From contig NC_023749.2 of the NCBI RefSeq assembly GCF_000499845.2, positions 3,381,030 through 3,445,029 of the forward strand: a stretch of 64,000 nt of DNA, given 5' to 3'. Below are positions 33,980-45,360 of this stretch, one piece after another (the stretch's first letter is position 1; each line of letters begins with the position of its first letter). Made by a program: the position numbers and the translations under genes. Under the pieces are notes generated by a model, which was not told where the DNA came from, ran no database searches, and saw nothing but the letters and a program-made list of their open reading frames with translations. The stretch comes from Phaseolus vulgaris. Its lineage: Eukaryota > Streptophyta > Magnoliopsida > Fabales > Fabaceae.

Positions 33980-34775
33980 GTACCTGCCATTATTGCCCCA
34001 TTTTGTATTCTGTGATCTTAAGATGATGCAAAGACAAGCAATTGCCCTACTTTATGTATGGGGTAAAATTGAGAAAGGAAAATGGAATAAAAAGTTAGGT
34101 TTTTCCCAATGAAGATTTTTAAGTGGGCGAAATCACATGGTGATGGATGGGATGAAGTAATTTCTACCTTTTCTTTTCTTTCTTTTCTATTGTTTGTTTA
34201 ACAATTCAAACAACCAAAATAAACAATCTCATCCTCTTACAAAATGGAAACTGTGTTCCTAGAATCCATTTATAGATAAAAGAAACCTTACATCAAATAC
34301 ATATTAAATTTCTATAACAGGAGATCTTATCCATTGAAATGAATGGGAACAACACAACATAATTTTAAGTCCATTATAACTGACTTGGCTAGGCCAAAAT
34401 CCGCTTGTGTAAAAACTTAAAAACCTTTCACATCCGTTCTAAAGAAATTGATGCTTCTCCTCGGCCCTATAAAAATACTAATATCTCCGCCCCTTCCCTG
34501 CCTTGCCCAGATTGCGAAGCACTTGGTTTTTTTATGCTGTGGAACTTATCAGATTGCAAAGCACTTGGTTTTCTTAGGCTGTGGAACTTATGAGAATATA
34601 TAGTGATGTATACCATTCGATGGCAGGGAGAAGTAAACATTGTAATAGATAAGTAGAAAGACGTAGCATTTGAATTTGTTATCATTACTCAAAAATTTGG
34701 TAGTAATAGTTACAAGTTCGAGAAGATGCCTATTGTACAAAATGTCTCTAATAATCTATGTCAGTCTCCTAAAGT
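33980..34775. repeat. Duplicated inter-pair spacer
   Basis: No gene. It has the GGTGATGGATGGG block (near 34140) and the conserved downstream block; the AAGCACTTGGTTTT / GTGGAACTTAT portion is tandemly doubled at about 34510-34590. Confidence 0.6.
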
Positions 34776-34780
34776 GAGAT

Positions 34781-35059
34781 CTATTGTTCCTTGAAGAAAG
34801 AAATTGTATATTGGAAGACATCTTCACTGCAAGGAATTGTGATGCCACCCATGGGATGATCATATCCAAACTCTTCCTCTGCTCGACTCAGTAAGTCTTG
34901 GAATGAAGGTTGGTTCAAGTATGAGATGGGAATCACAAACCGATTTTGTTTCTCTCCAACGTACACGGCAAAATAGCCCTTTGGTATGTCTTCAGATTTT
35001 GAAGTTGCTTGTCTTGCTGTGAATGATGCCCGTCGGATGGCAGGTAAACGGAAACCCAT
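34781..35059 (-). CDS. SAUR-family protein, 92 aa (type-2 left gene)
   Basis: Type-2 left core, with four private changes at the C-terminal side: [16 protein letters not shown] (Leu73 to Ile), VFQYTIS and the tail FFKEQ. Partner at 35841, ATG-to-ATG 782 bp. Confidence 0.93.
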   Translation of the reverse strand: MGFRLPAIRRASFTARQATSKSEDIPKGYFAVYVGEKQNRFVIPISYLNQPSFQDLLSRAEEEFGYDHPMGGITIPCSEDVFQYTISFFKEQ

Positions 35060-35840
35060 TTTTGGAGTTTGTTTGAAGGAAGAAGAACAATCTCAAATTT
35101 ACAGAGAGTGAACCCAAATTTTGATGCTTGTGGCTTGTTTTGTTTTTGAAGGTATAGGATTGTGTATATATAGCTGTTAAAAGAAGGAGGGCATACAGAT
35201 GAGATATCGCGTGGTGTTGTCTTCAGTACTTCTATGAAGCAGAATGAAGGGTACAGGTGTGTAACCCCACCTTGTTCAACAACGGGCAACATTAAGCCTC
35301 CACATGTACCCAATGAGACGTGGCTAAGTGAAGGCCTAATTCTCTTCATGCATTAATTGGTAATATATATTATGTAAAACATGTTTTGGACATGTTTTCT
35401 TGACATTAACTAAAGTTGAAGAACAGCTGGATAGATGAAATTATAAGGCAATGGACAGCGAGAGATGATAGACCATTATATTCATGAGATTTGAAATCAT
35501 ACGTCTAATCTATTTCAGGTGAAATGGCTTGGGATAGTGTACTATCGACTGTAACATCTCACATTAATCCCTAAGAAACACTTCCAAGGCAACACCATGT
35601 GCCCTTTCTGTCTTATCGGTCCCATGACTCTTATCCCATAGCCTTCCACCCTCAATCATTCAAGTAGCCGACGATATCCTACAAAAACTTTCATCTATAT
35701 ATATATATTCTAGGCTGCAAGCCTTTGGGACAACAAAAATCATTTCCTAAAGCATTTTAACTTCACAAACTAGCATCTTACTTGCAACTTTCTTCTTTTC
35801 TCAACTTTCTCTTCTCTTTCCAAGTATCAACATATAAAAC
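35060..35840. promoter_or_regulatory. Divergent promoter of the 35059/35841 SAUR pair
   Basis: Leftward TATA 35164-35172, rightward TATA 35694-35708 (longer AT run than sisters). Right-side GGTCCCAT at 35618-35625. Confidence 0.65.
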
Positions 35841-36119
35841 ATGGGCTTTCATTTACGTGGTATCAGAAAGGCATCCCTTCCTGCAATCCCAGCATTTTCA
35901 AAAGTTCTGAACGTGCCAAAGGGTTACATTGCAGTCTATGTTGGAGATAAAATGAAGCGCTTCATGATCCCTGTATCATACTTGAACCAACCTTCATTTC
36001 AAGATTTGTTGAGTAAAGCTGAGGAAGAATTTGGGTATGAACATCCAATGGGTGGTCTCACTATTCCTTGTGGAGAAGATGTGTTCTTAGATATCACTTC
36101 TCGTTTCAATAGGTGCTAA
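35841..36119 (+). CDS. SAUR-family protein, 92 aa (type-2 right gene)
   Basis: [17 protein letters not shown] (Pro for Gln17), [32 protein letters not shown]. Complete to SRFNRC. Confidence 0.93.
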   Translation: MGFHLRGIRKASLPAIPAFSKVLNVPKGYIAVYVGDKMKRFMIPVSYLNQPSFQDLLSKAEEEFGYEHPMGGLTIPCGEDVFLDITSRFNRC

Positions 36120-36674
36120 TTGCATGAAGATGAGACTGACTTAGATGTAGACTATACTTGACACATTTTTGTATCTTAGTTTCTTACCATGAAAATATCT
36201 CCTCTCTGCATTTTTGTTATCTTGTTTTGGAAAGTGTAAAAAATGTTAATCTGAATGAGATGTTTACTACCTGATGTTTCTTCTCACATTTTCTATGAAT
36301 CTGATCTATATATCACATTTTCTCTTTATCTATCAATCAGATTTAAATTAAACTATTATCTCCACATTTTATAACAAAATTAGTTATAAAAACTACTTAC
36401 AAGAGATACGAAGATAAGTTTAAAATAAATGAGTGATGTAACAGAGAAATAAAGCGAAGCATTTACGAAAATTATAAGCTTTTGTTAACCTGAACTTCTT
36501 TGCAAACATCTCTGGTCACTTGAATATTTCCTGACATGAGCTTAAATTTCATTCACAAAATTCTGTCACCGACCTAGGCAGCATCGCCATCTTTCCATGA
36601 TGAAGTTTCTTTGTTTTACGGTCAAAACATATGATATTTTGGTTTATGGCTCACTGATTGAAAAGTAGTAGGGG

Positions 36675-37320
36675 TGTGGAGGTTGAGAGTGGTAACTAAA
36701 CAAAACTTGAGTAGTATGGGTGTGGAGGTTGAGAGAGATTTGTGTGTAACGTGTGGGGAGCTAACCCAAACAGTGATCCACTTATTTTTTAGTTGTAAGT
36801 ATGCAATTGAATTATGGAATTTGTGTAATAAGTGAGTTGGGATAACCTCTGTTTCGCATAACCAGGCAGAAAAGCACTTCAACCATTTTACAGCTTAACA
36901 CCAAAGGTAACATAGTGTGGAAGTGCATGTGGATAGCAATCATAGGGGTATATGGAATATGAGAAACAGAATGATCTTCAAAAATGCAAGAGTGGATGCG
37001 GAAGAAATTTTTAAGTTGGCACAAATTAAAGTGTGGGCATGGGTGATGTATAGGTTCAAGAAGGCAACTTTTTCCTTATCAGATTGGATTTTGTGCCCTT
37101 TAATATGCATAAAGTATATTCAATAGTTAGTAGAAGAAAAGAGTGATGGGATGCTTTTGCTATGTCTTCCAGTGGTTTTTTTTTTTTTTTTTCTTGTAGT
37201 TCTGTTTTGCAAGGTAAGAAAATCAAATAAAGGTCATAGTGAAGTATCTATGATGCTAAAGAGAAAAAAATCAGGAGCAGGTTGGGAATACTCTGGAAAA
37301 GCTGCTTAGTACGGAAAGTA
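36675..37320 (+). mobile_element. 5'-truncated LINE tail with 3' UTR
   Basis: zf-RVT piece (DLCVTCGELTQTVIHLFF), then WIAIIGVYGIWNMRNRMIFK, EEIFKLAQIKVWAWVMYRFK and FSLSDWILCPLICIKYIQ, then a T-rich 3' UTR. A segment of about 60 bp (GTGTGGAGGTTGAGAG) is doubled at its 5' edge. The 3' edge joins array spacer at about 37320, with about 300 bp of spacer missing relative to 40440-40750. Confidence 0.75.
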
Positions 37321-37766
37321 GTGCATATGAAATTTCTACAACAAGGGATCTTATCCATTGAAATGAATGGGAACAACACAACTTAATTTTAAGTCCATCA
37401 TACTGTCTTGGCTAGGCCAAAATCCGCTAGTGTAAAAACTTAAAACGCTTTCAAATCCGTTCTAAAGAAATTGATGCTTCTCCTAGGCCCTATAAAAATA
37501 CTAATATCTCCGCCCCTTCCCTGGCTTGCCCAGATTGCGAAGAACTTAGTTTTCTTATGCTGTGGAACATATGAGAATATATAGTCGAGTCCTTCTAGTG
37601 CTGTATACCATTCCAATGGTTGGGAGAGTAAATATTGAAATAGATAAATAGAAAGACTTAGCATTTGAATTCGTTATCATTACTCAAAAAATTTGTAATA
37701 ATAGTTACAATTTTGAGACGATACAAAATGTCTCTAATAATATATGTCAGTCTTCTAAAGTGAGAT

Positions 37767-38045
37767 CTATTGTCTCTTGAAGCAAGAAATTGTATGTTGG
37801 AAGACATCTTCGCTGCAAGGAATTGTGAGGCCACCCATGGGATGATCATATCCAAACTCTTCCTCAGCTTGACTCAGTAAGTCTTGGAATGAAGTTTGGC
37901 TCAAGTATGAGATGGGAATCACAAACCGATTTTGTTTCTCTCCAACATACACGGCACAATAGCCCTTTGGTATCTCTTCAGATTTTGAAGTTGCTTGTCT
38001 TGCTGTGAATGATGCCCGTCGGATGGTAGGTAAACGGAAACCCAT
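37767..38045 (-). CDS. SAUR-family protein, 92 aa (type-2 left gene)
   Basis: [37 protein letters not shown] (Cys30 for Phe/Leu, shared only with 41192), [11 protein letters not shown] and CFKRQ. Three of these features are also in 12996 or 41192. Partner at 38789, ATG-to-ATG 744 bp. Confidence 0.93.
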   Translation of the reverse strand: MGFRLPTIRRASFTARQATSKSEEIPKGYCAVYVGEKQNRFVIPISYLSQTSFQDLLSQAEEEFGYDHPMGGLTIPCSEDVFQHTISCFKRQ

Positions 38046-38788
38046 TTTTTTAGTTTGTTTGAAAGTAGAAGAACAATCTCAAATTTATAGAGAGTGATCC
38101 AAATTTTGATGCTTGAGGATTCAAAGGCTTGTGTTGTTTTTGAAGGTATTGGATAGTGTATATATAGGTGTTAAAAGAAGGAGGGCATACAGATGAGATA
38201 TCGCGTGGTGTTGTCTTCAGTACTTCTGTGAAGCATAAAGAAGAGTACAGGTGTGTAACCCCACCTTGTTCAACAACAGGCAACATTAATGAGACGTGGC
38301 TAAGTGAAGGCCTAAGTCTCTTCATGCATTAATTGGTATTTCATATTTTTTCAAACATGTTTTGGACATGTTTTCTTCACATCACCTAATGTTGAAGAAC
38401 AGCTGGATAGATCAAATTATAAGGCAATGGAGAACGAGAGATGATAAACCATTATATTCATAAGATTTGAAATCTTAAGTCTAATCTATATCAAGTGGAT
38501 TGGCTTGGTATAGTGTACTATCGTCTATAACATCTCCCATTAATTCCTAAGAAACACTTCCAAGGCAACACCATGTGCCTTTTCTGTCCTATCGGTCTCA
38601 TGACTCTTAATCATTCAAGTAGCCGACGATATCCTACAGCAATTTTCATCTATATATATTACACGGCTGCAAGCATTCAGGGCAACAAAAATCATTCACA
38701 TCCTAAAGCATTTTAACTTCAAAAACTAGCATCTTCTTTACAACTCTGTTTTCTCAACTTTCTCTTCCCAAGTATCAACTTATAAAAC
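38046..38788. promoter_or_regulatory. Divergent promoter of the 38045/38789 SAUR pair
   Basis: Leftward TATA 38159-38166, rightward TATA 38650-38659. The right-side element reads GGTCTCAT (38594-38601). About 27 bp between it and AATCATTCAAGTAGCC are missing relative to 35841. Confidence 0.6.
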
Positions 38789-39067
38789 ATGGGTTTTAGT
38801 TTACGTGCTATCAGAAAGGCGTCCCTTCCTTCACTTCAAGCATTTTCAAAAGCTGTGGACGTGCCAAAGGGTTACATTGCAGTATATGTTGGAGACAAAA
38901 TGAAGCGGTTCATGATCCCTGTATCATACCTGAACCAACCTTCATTTCAAGATTTGTTGAGTCAAGCTGAGGAAGAATTTGGGTATGACCATCCCATGGG
39001 TGGTCTCACAATTCCTTGTGGAGAAGATGTGTTCGTAGATATCACTTCTCGTTTCCATAGGTGCTAA
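38789..39067 (+). CDS. SAUR-family protein, 92 aa (type-2 right gene)
   Basis: [51 protein letters not shown] and PS in the N-terminus resemble 14052 more than the HLRG group at 28-36 kb. Confidence 0.93.
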   Translation: MGFSLRAIRKASLPSLQAFSKAVDVPKGYIAVYVGDKMKRFMIPVSYLNQPSFQDLLSQAEEEFGYDHPMGGLTIPCGEDVFVDITSRFHRC

Positions 39068-39531
39068 TTGCATGAAGATGAAGTTGACTTAGATGTAGAC
39101 TATACTTGACACATTTTTGTATCTTAGTTTCTAACCTTGAAAATATCCCCTCTTGCCATTTTTGTTATCTTGTTTAGACAAGTGTAAAAGAATGTTAATC
39201 TGAATGAGAAGTTTTCTGCACGAAGTTTTTTCTCACATTTTCTATGAATCTGATCAATATAATTACTGAATAAGAAATTCGTTAAAAATCTTATCTATAT
39301 CACATTTTCTCTTCATCTATCAACCAGATTTAAACTAAACTAATAACTCCACATTTTATAACAAAATTAATTGAAAAATGACTGATGTAACAGAAGAGAT
39401 AGGAAGATAAGTTTAAAATAAAATGACTAATGTAATAGAGAAATAAAACGAAGCATTTTTACATGATGGAGAAGATTCCTATTGTACAAAATGTCTCGAC
39501 TAATGTATGTCAGTATCCTAAAGTGTGAGAT

Positions 39532-39804
39532 TTATTGTCCATTCAAGCAGGAAGTCATATGTTCAAAGATATCTTCACTGCAAGGAATTATGAGGCCACC
39601 CATGGGATGATCATATCCAAACTCAGCTTGACTCAATAAATCTTGGAGGGAAAGTTGGTTCAAATATGATATGAAAAGCTAAAATTGCTTATGTTTCTCT
39701 CCAGCATACACTGCAAGACATCGCTTTGGGACTTCTACAGATTTTGAAGCTGCATGCCTACCTGTGGATGATGACTGTCGAATAGCAAGAAAATGGAAAC
39801 CCAT
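39532..39804 (-). pseudogene. SAUR pseudogene (type-1 left gene) with nonsense codon
   Basis: ATG (39802-39804) and terminal TAA are preserved, but codon 42 (Val in FVIP) is TAG at 39679-39681, and two codons are deleted in the AEEEF region. It shares the CATATGTTCAAAGA tail and the copia LTR insertion upstream with the pseudogene at 24336, so the two are copies of one already damaged gene. No plus-strand partner follows. Confidence 0.88.
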
Positions 39805-39943
39805 TTTTTGTGCTTGTCATGAGAAGAAAGAAGAACAATCTGAGATTTAAATGAATGGACCTAAAATTTCATGCTTGAGGATGCCAATAAAGATAGTGTA
39901 TATAGTTTTAAAGACTCCCTAGAAACAGGAATTTGAAGGAAAA

Positions 39944-40108
39944 TGTAGATCTTTTAGAAACAAAGGCAATAGTTAACAGATAAGAAAATAGAGAGGATCC
40001 AAATCTATTAAAATACTCTTCAACCAAAAAACTTGATTCACAACTGCTAGTACAGCTGCAATAAACTCAGCTTCAGCTGTTGACTGAGCTACAACCTCTT
40101 GTTTAAGT
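39944..40108 (-). mobile_element. Copia 3' LTR stub plus RNase H piece
   Basis: Starts with the same TGTAGAT...TTAG boundary after GGAAAA as the solo LTR at 24751, then runs into an internal sequence whose minus strand reads QEVVAQSTAEAEFIAAV, the copia RNase H signature. It is truncated and joined to SAUR 3' flank at about 40108. Confidence 0.75.
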
Positions 40109-40109
40109 C

Positions 40110-41185
40110 TTTATGAACCTGAACTGCTTTGATTTCATCTTGCTTCAAGATTTTACTGAATCATTCTGGTCACTGAAAATCTGAAATATGGTGTGACACG
40201 ACATCAAATCCATCCATACAAGTCTATGTGATTCACATATGAGGACTTAATTCTTTATGATAAACAAGTCTTCATATATGTGACTCAAGCGGCAACACCA
40301 TCTTCACTTGATCATGTTAGGTGGTTTTACGGCCACAACAGGTTATGGTTGTGACGAGTTCTCTATTAACTGAATATTCTTCAAACCTTGAACTATTTTA
40401 AGATATTAGGAAAATAGAAATTAATTATATCTTGCTCCTGGTATGGGGATTATTGCCCCAGTTTGTAATCTGGATCTCAAGATGATGCAAGGACAAATAA
40501 ATGCCCCACTTTTGGTATTAGGTAAAATTGAGAAAGGAAAATGGAATAAAAAGTGAGGTTTTCCCCAACGAGGATTTTTAAGTGGGTGGAATCACATGGT
40601 GATGGATGGGATGAAGTAATTTCTACCTTTCTTTCTTTCTTTTCAAAAGTTTGTTTAACAATTCAAACAACCAAAATAAACAATCTCATCATCTTACAAA
40701 TGAAAACTGTGTTCCTAGAATCTATATATAGATCAAAGAAACCTTACATTAAATGCATATGAAATTTCTATAATAAGGGATTTTATCCATTGAAATTAAT
40801 GGGAACAACACAACTTAATTTAAGTCCATTATTGTCTTGGCTGGGGAAAAATCCTCAAGTGTGTATAAAAAACTTAAAAACCTTTAAAACCCGATCTATA
40901 GAAATTGATGCTTCATCTCGGCCCTATAAAATACTATTATCTCCGCCCCCTCCCTGCCCTGCCCAGATTGCGAAGCACTTGATTTTCTTACACTGGATTT
41001 ATGAGAATAGTGGAGTCTTTTTAGTGCTGTATACCATTCATTGCTGGGAGAACTAAACATTGAAATAGATAAATAGAAAGATTTAGCATTTGAATTCGTT
41101 ATCATTACTCAAAAAAATTGTAATAATAGTTACAAGTTTGAGACGATACAAAATGTCTCTAATAATCTATGTCAGTCTTCTAAAG
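40110..41185. repeat. Duplicated inter-pair spacer
   Basis: No gene. It begins with sequence normally found downstream of type-1 right genes (compare 18895 and 26320), then the GGTGATGGATGGG block and the conserved downstream block (40905-40975). Confidence 0.6.
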
Positions 41186-41191
41186 TGAGAT

Positions 41192-41470
41192 CTATTGTCT
41201 CTTGAAGCAAGAAATTGTATGTTGGAAGACATCTTCGCTGCAAGGAATTGTGAGGCCACCCATGGGATGATCATATCCAAACTCTTCCTCAGCCTGACTC
41301 AGTAAGTCCTGGAATGAAGCTTGGCTCAAGTATGAGATGGGAATCACAAACCGATTTTGTTTCTCTCCAACATACACGGCACAATAGCCCTTTGGTATGT
41401 CTTCAGATTTTGAAGTTGCTTGTCTTGCTGTGAATGATGCCCGTCGGATGGTAGGTAAACGGAAACCCAT
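41192..41470 (-). CDS. SAUR-family protein, 92 aa (type-2 left gene)
   Basis: [37 protein letters not shown] (Cys30), [16 protein letters not shown]. Closest to 37767. In the promoter it shares the ACGGCATTCAGATGAG variant with 12996. Partner at 42250, ATG-to-ATG 780 bp. Confidence 0.93.
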   Translation of the reverse strand: MGFRLPTIRRASFTARQATSKSEDIPKGYCAVYVGEKQNRFVIPISYLSQASFQDLLSQAEEEFGYDHPMGGLTIPCSEDVFQHTISCFKRQ

Positions 41471-42249
41471 TTTTTGAGTTTGTTTGAAGAAAGAAGAACA
41501 ATCTCAAATTTACAGAGAGTGAACCAAATTTTGATGCTTGAGGATTCAAAGGCTTGTGTTGTTTTTGAAGGTATAGGATAGTGTATATATAGCTGTTAAA
41601 AGAAGGACGGCATTCAGATGAGATATCGCGTGGTGTTGTCTTCAGTACTTCTATGAAGCATAAAGAAGAGTACAGGTGTGTAACCCCACTTTGTTCAACA
41701 ACAGGCAACATTAAGCCTCCACATGCACCCAATGAGACGTGGCTAAGTGAAGGCCTAAGTCTCTTCATGCATTAATTGGTATTACATATTATGTCAAACA
41801 TGCTTTGGACATGTTTTCTTGACATTGCCTAATGTTGAAGAACAGCTGGATAGATGAAATTATAAGGCAATGGACAGCGAGAGATCATAAACCATTATAT
41901 TCATCAGACTTGAAATCATAAGTCTTCTCTATTTCAAGTGGATTGGCTTGGGACAGTGTACTATCGACTTTAACATCACCCATTACTCCCAAAGAAACAT
42001 TTCCAGGACAACACCATGTGCCTTTGCTGTCCTATCAGTCCCATGACTCATATCTCATAGCTCTTCACCCTCAATCATTCAAGTAGCCGATGATATCCTA
42101 CAGCATTTTTCATCTATATATATTCACGAGCAAGCATTCAGACCAACAAAAATCATTCACATCCTAAGGCATTTTAACTTCAAAAACGAGCATCTCATCT
42201 ACAACTCTGTTTTCTCAACTTTCTCTTCCCAATTATCAACACATAAAAC
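41471..42249. promoter_or_regulatory. Divergent promoter of the 41470/42250 SAUR pair
   Basis: Leftward TATA 41583-41591, rightward TATA 42114-42123. The right-side element reads AGTCCCAT (42037-42044). Confidence 0.6.
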
Positions 42250-42528
42250 ATGGGTTTTCTATTACGTGGTATCAGGAAGGCATCCCTTTCTACAATCCAA
42301 GCATCTTCAAAAGTTGTGGACGTGCCAAAAGGCTACCTTGCAGTCTATGTTGGAGAGAAAATGAAGCGCTTCATGATTCCTGTATCATACTTGAACCAAC
42401 CTTCATTTCAAGATTTGTTGAGTCAATCTGAGGAAGAATTTGGGTATGATCATCCACTGGGTTGTCTCACAATTCCTTGTGGAGAAGATGTGTTCTTAGA
42501 TATCACTTCTCGCTTGAATAGGTGCTAA
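42250..42528 (+). CDS. SAUR-family protein, 92 aa (type-2 right gene, mosaic)
   Basis: [18 protein letters not shown]-terminus of type 2, but [18 protein letters not shown] (Leu30, Glu37) and SRLNRC as in the genes at 45361 and 47171, so it looks intermediate or recombinant. SQSEEEF and [10 protein letters not shown] (Gly72 to Cys) are private changes in conserved blocks. Confidence 0.92.
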   Translation: MGFLLRGIRKASLSTIQASSKVVDVPKGYLAVYVGEKMKRFMIPVSYLNQPSFQDLLSQSEEEFGYDHPLGCLTIPCGEDVFLDITSRLNRC

Positions 42529-43242
42529 GTGCATGAAGATGGAACTGACTTAGATGTAGACTATATACTCTGACACATTTTTGTATCATAGTTTCTTACC
42601 TTGAAATTATCCCCTCTCTCCATTTTTGGTATCTTGTTTAGGCAAGTGTAAAAGAATGTTAATCTGAATGAGAAGTTTTCTACACAGTTTTTTCTCACAT
42701 TTTCTATGAATTTGATCAATATCACATTTTCTCTTCATCTATCAACCAGATTTAAATAAAATTAATAACTCCACATTTTATAACAAAATTAATTAAAAAA
42801 ACTACTTAGAAGTGATAGGAAGATAAGTTTAAAATAAAATGTCTGATGTAGCAGAGAAATAAAACGAAGCATTCATGAAAGTTTTAACCTTTTGTTAACC
42901 TGAACTGCTTTGGTTTCACCTGGCTCCAAGATGCTTTGCGAATATCCCTGGTTACTTTAAATATTGCCTGACATGAGATCAAATTTCATCTATAAAATTC
43001 TGCCACTCACCTTTGAAGCATTAAGCAGCAGCAGCATCTTTCCATGATGAAGTTTGTTGGTTTTACGTCTACAACATATGATATGCTGGTTTATGGCTCA
43101 CTAATTGAATATTCTTCAAACCTTGAAGCAGTTGAAGAAATTTTAATCACCTTGTTTTGGATGAAAACAGAGATTAAAAATTTTATCCGGGATAAAGTGA
43201 CTGCCCTATTTTATATAATAGATAGGGATGTTATAAAATTTC

Positions 43243-43350
43243 TTGAGTCAAGCTGAAGAAGAATTTGGGTTTGAACATCGTATGGGTGGTCTTAGAATTC
43301 CTTGCAGAGAAGATGTGTTCTTAGATGCCACTTCTAGCTTGAATAGGTGA
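43243..43350 (+). pseudogene. SAUR 3' fragment
   Basis: Only the last third survives: [31 protein letters not shown] and a stop. It joins directly to array spacer sequence at about 43240 (compare 21745-21830), so the promoter and 5' coding part are deleted. Confidence 0.85.
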
Positions 43351-43369
43351 AATCCATGTAGATGACTAA

Positions 43370-43414
43370 GAAGACATGTTCTTAGATGCCACTTCTAGCT
43401 TTAATAGGTGCTAA
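43370..43414 (+). repeat. Duplicated SAUR tail
   Basis: A second copy of the last roughly 45 bases of the fragment just upstream (GAAGACATGTTCTTAGATGC to AATAGGTGCTAA), this one with the normal TAA stop. Confidence 0.85.
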
Positions 43415-44305
43415 TCCATGTAGACAAGACTGACAAACATATACTACACTTGACACATTTGTTTTAATATAGTTTCTTACCTTAAAAATATTCTGTCTCT
43501 CTTTATCTTTGTTAACCTGGGCAAGTGTAAAAGGTGCTCATCTGAATGAGAATGTTTGGAAACATGAACCTTTCTCTCATGAATCTATCTGTTGGAGGCA
43601 CTAATAGGCTGAATGTTCAGTTTAGAATCACTAAGTGATAAAATGTAGTTTTTTTTTCAATACTAAAAAATTGATAATTAAACAAGGATTGTTGAATACT
43701 CTTCCATGCCAGAGTCATCTGAAGATATTACCCTGTTATTTTGATTGAAAATAAAAAGCATCTGTATAAAATTGAAATTATGTGGACTTAGTACAACAAT
43801 CGTTATATAGATAAACAAACCATAGTCAAATGAATATGAATTTTTTTAGCTATGGATGTTATTCATTGAAATTCATGGCAACAATAATCCTTCATATTAA
43901 GTTCACTACAACTGCTTCAGCAGTTGGCATGAGTGAAATCTCCTGTATGATTGGGGAACTGAATTGTAATTTTCAAATGTGTGTATAAAACTTAAAATTC
44001 TTTTAAATTTGTCCAAAAAAATAAAGGCATGCCTTTAAAATCTATTAGCTCTGCCTTGTCCTAACTATGAATCACGTGGTCTGTAAAGCAGTGGATTTTA
44101 TGAAAACAATAGCAAGCAACCTTCTAATATTGTTTACATTTTAATCGCAGGAAGAAGAGAACATAGTTATTGATAAATAGAAACACTCAGATATTCAAAA
44201 AAATTTCCATTACTCAAAAAATGGTATAATTGTTAGAAGTTAGAGAAGTTGCCAATTGTACAAAATGGCTCTACAAAACTGTGTCAGTTTCCTATAGTAT
44301 GAGAT

Positions 44306-44567
44306 TCGTCCCTTCATGGCAGAAGTTGTACACTCGAGGACATTTTGCTGCAAGGAATTGTGAGGTCACCCATGGGATGATCATGTCCAAACTCTTCCTC
44401 AGCTTGACTCAGCAAGTATTGGAATGAAGGTTGGTTCAAGTTTATATGAAAATCACAAACCGTTTTTCCTTCTCTCTGACATACCACAAGATAGCACTTT
44501 GGTACTTTTCCAGCTGCTTTGCTAGCTGTGAATGATCCCGTCAAATAGCATGTAAATGAAAACCCAT
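44306..44567 (-). pseudogene. SAUR pseudogene
   Basis: An ATG with GGTTTTCAT remains (44565-44567), but the N-terminal part is frameshifted. Downstream pieces [27 protein letters not shown] and [13 protein letters not shown] lie in another frame, and the normal stop region is deleted. Divergent partner of 45361. Confidence 0.85.
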
Positions 44568-45360
44568 ATTTTGTGTTTGTTTTAAGAAAGAAGACAACGT
44601 CAAATTTGCAAAGAGTGAACCTAAATTTTGACGCTTGAGAATGCCAATGGCTTCAGTTGCGTGTGAAATCAAAGGATGGTCTATATACAGGTTTTAAGAT
44701 TCTCTAGAAAAAACCAAATTCTTGGAGAAAATGACAGTTAAAGGAAAAGGAGGTGTATACATGAGATATCACTTCCATCAAGCATAAAGTTGGGTAAAAG
44801 TGAGTAACCCCAACTTATCAAAGAAATGGCCAACATAAAACCTTCTTCACATGCATGGCATATGACCAAACGAGACGTGCCTAATTGAGAACCAAAGGTC
44901 TCTTCATGCATTGATTGGTATTCCATACTTTTGAAACATGCTTTTGGCATGTTTTGTTCACGTGGCCTGATGTTGAAGATCAGCTGGATGGTCCATTTGG
45001 GCTGATGAATTATAAGGCCACAGATAGCAAGAGATCATACAATTTGAAAGGTGGATTCACTTTATTTCAAGGGGATTCACTTTGAAGTAACATGTCACAT
45101 TGATCCCTGAGAAAATCTTCCAAGACCACACCATATGCCCTTCTCTCCCCGTTGGTCCCATGACTCTTATCTCATAGCCCTCCTACCTCAATCATTCAAG
45201 TAGCCAACAAAAAATTTCATCCATATATATATTCATCGCTGCAAGCATTTTAGGACAACAAAAATCATTCACAACCTAAAAGCCTTTGAACTTCAAAAAC
45301 TAGTGTCTTATATACAACCTTCTTTTCACAACTTCCTCTTCAGAAGTATCACACATAAGA
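44568..45360. promoter_or_regulatory. Divergent SAUR promoter, right arm active-looking
   Basis: Right side: CATATG 45132-45137, GGTCCCAT 45154-45161, TATA 45222-45231. The left side still has CGTCTC (GAGACG near 44870) but serves a pseudogene. Confidence 0.6.
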
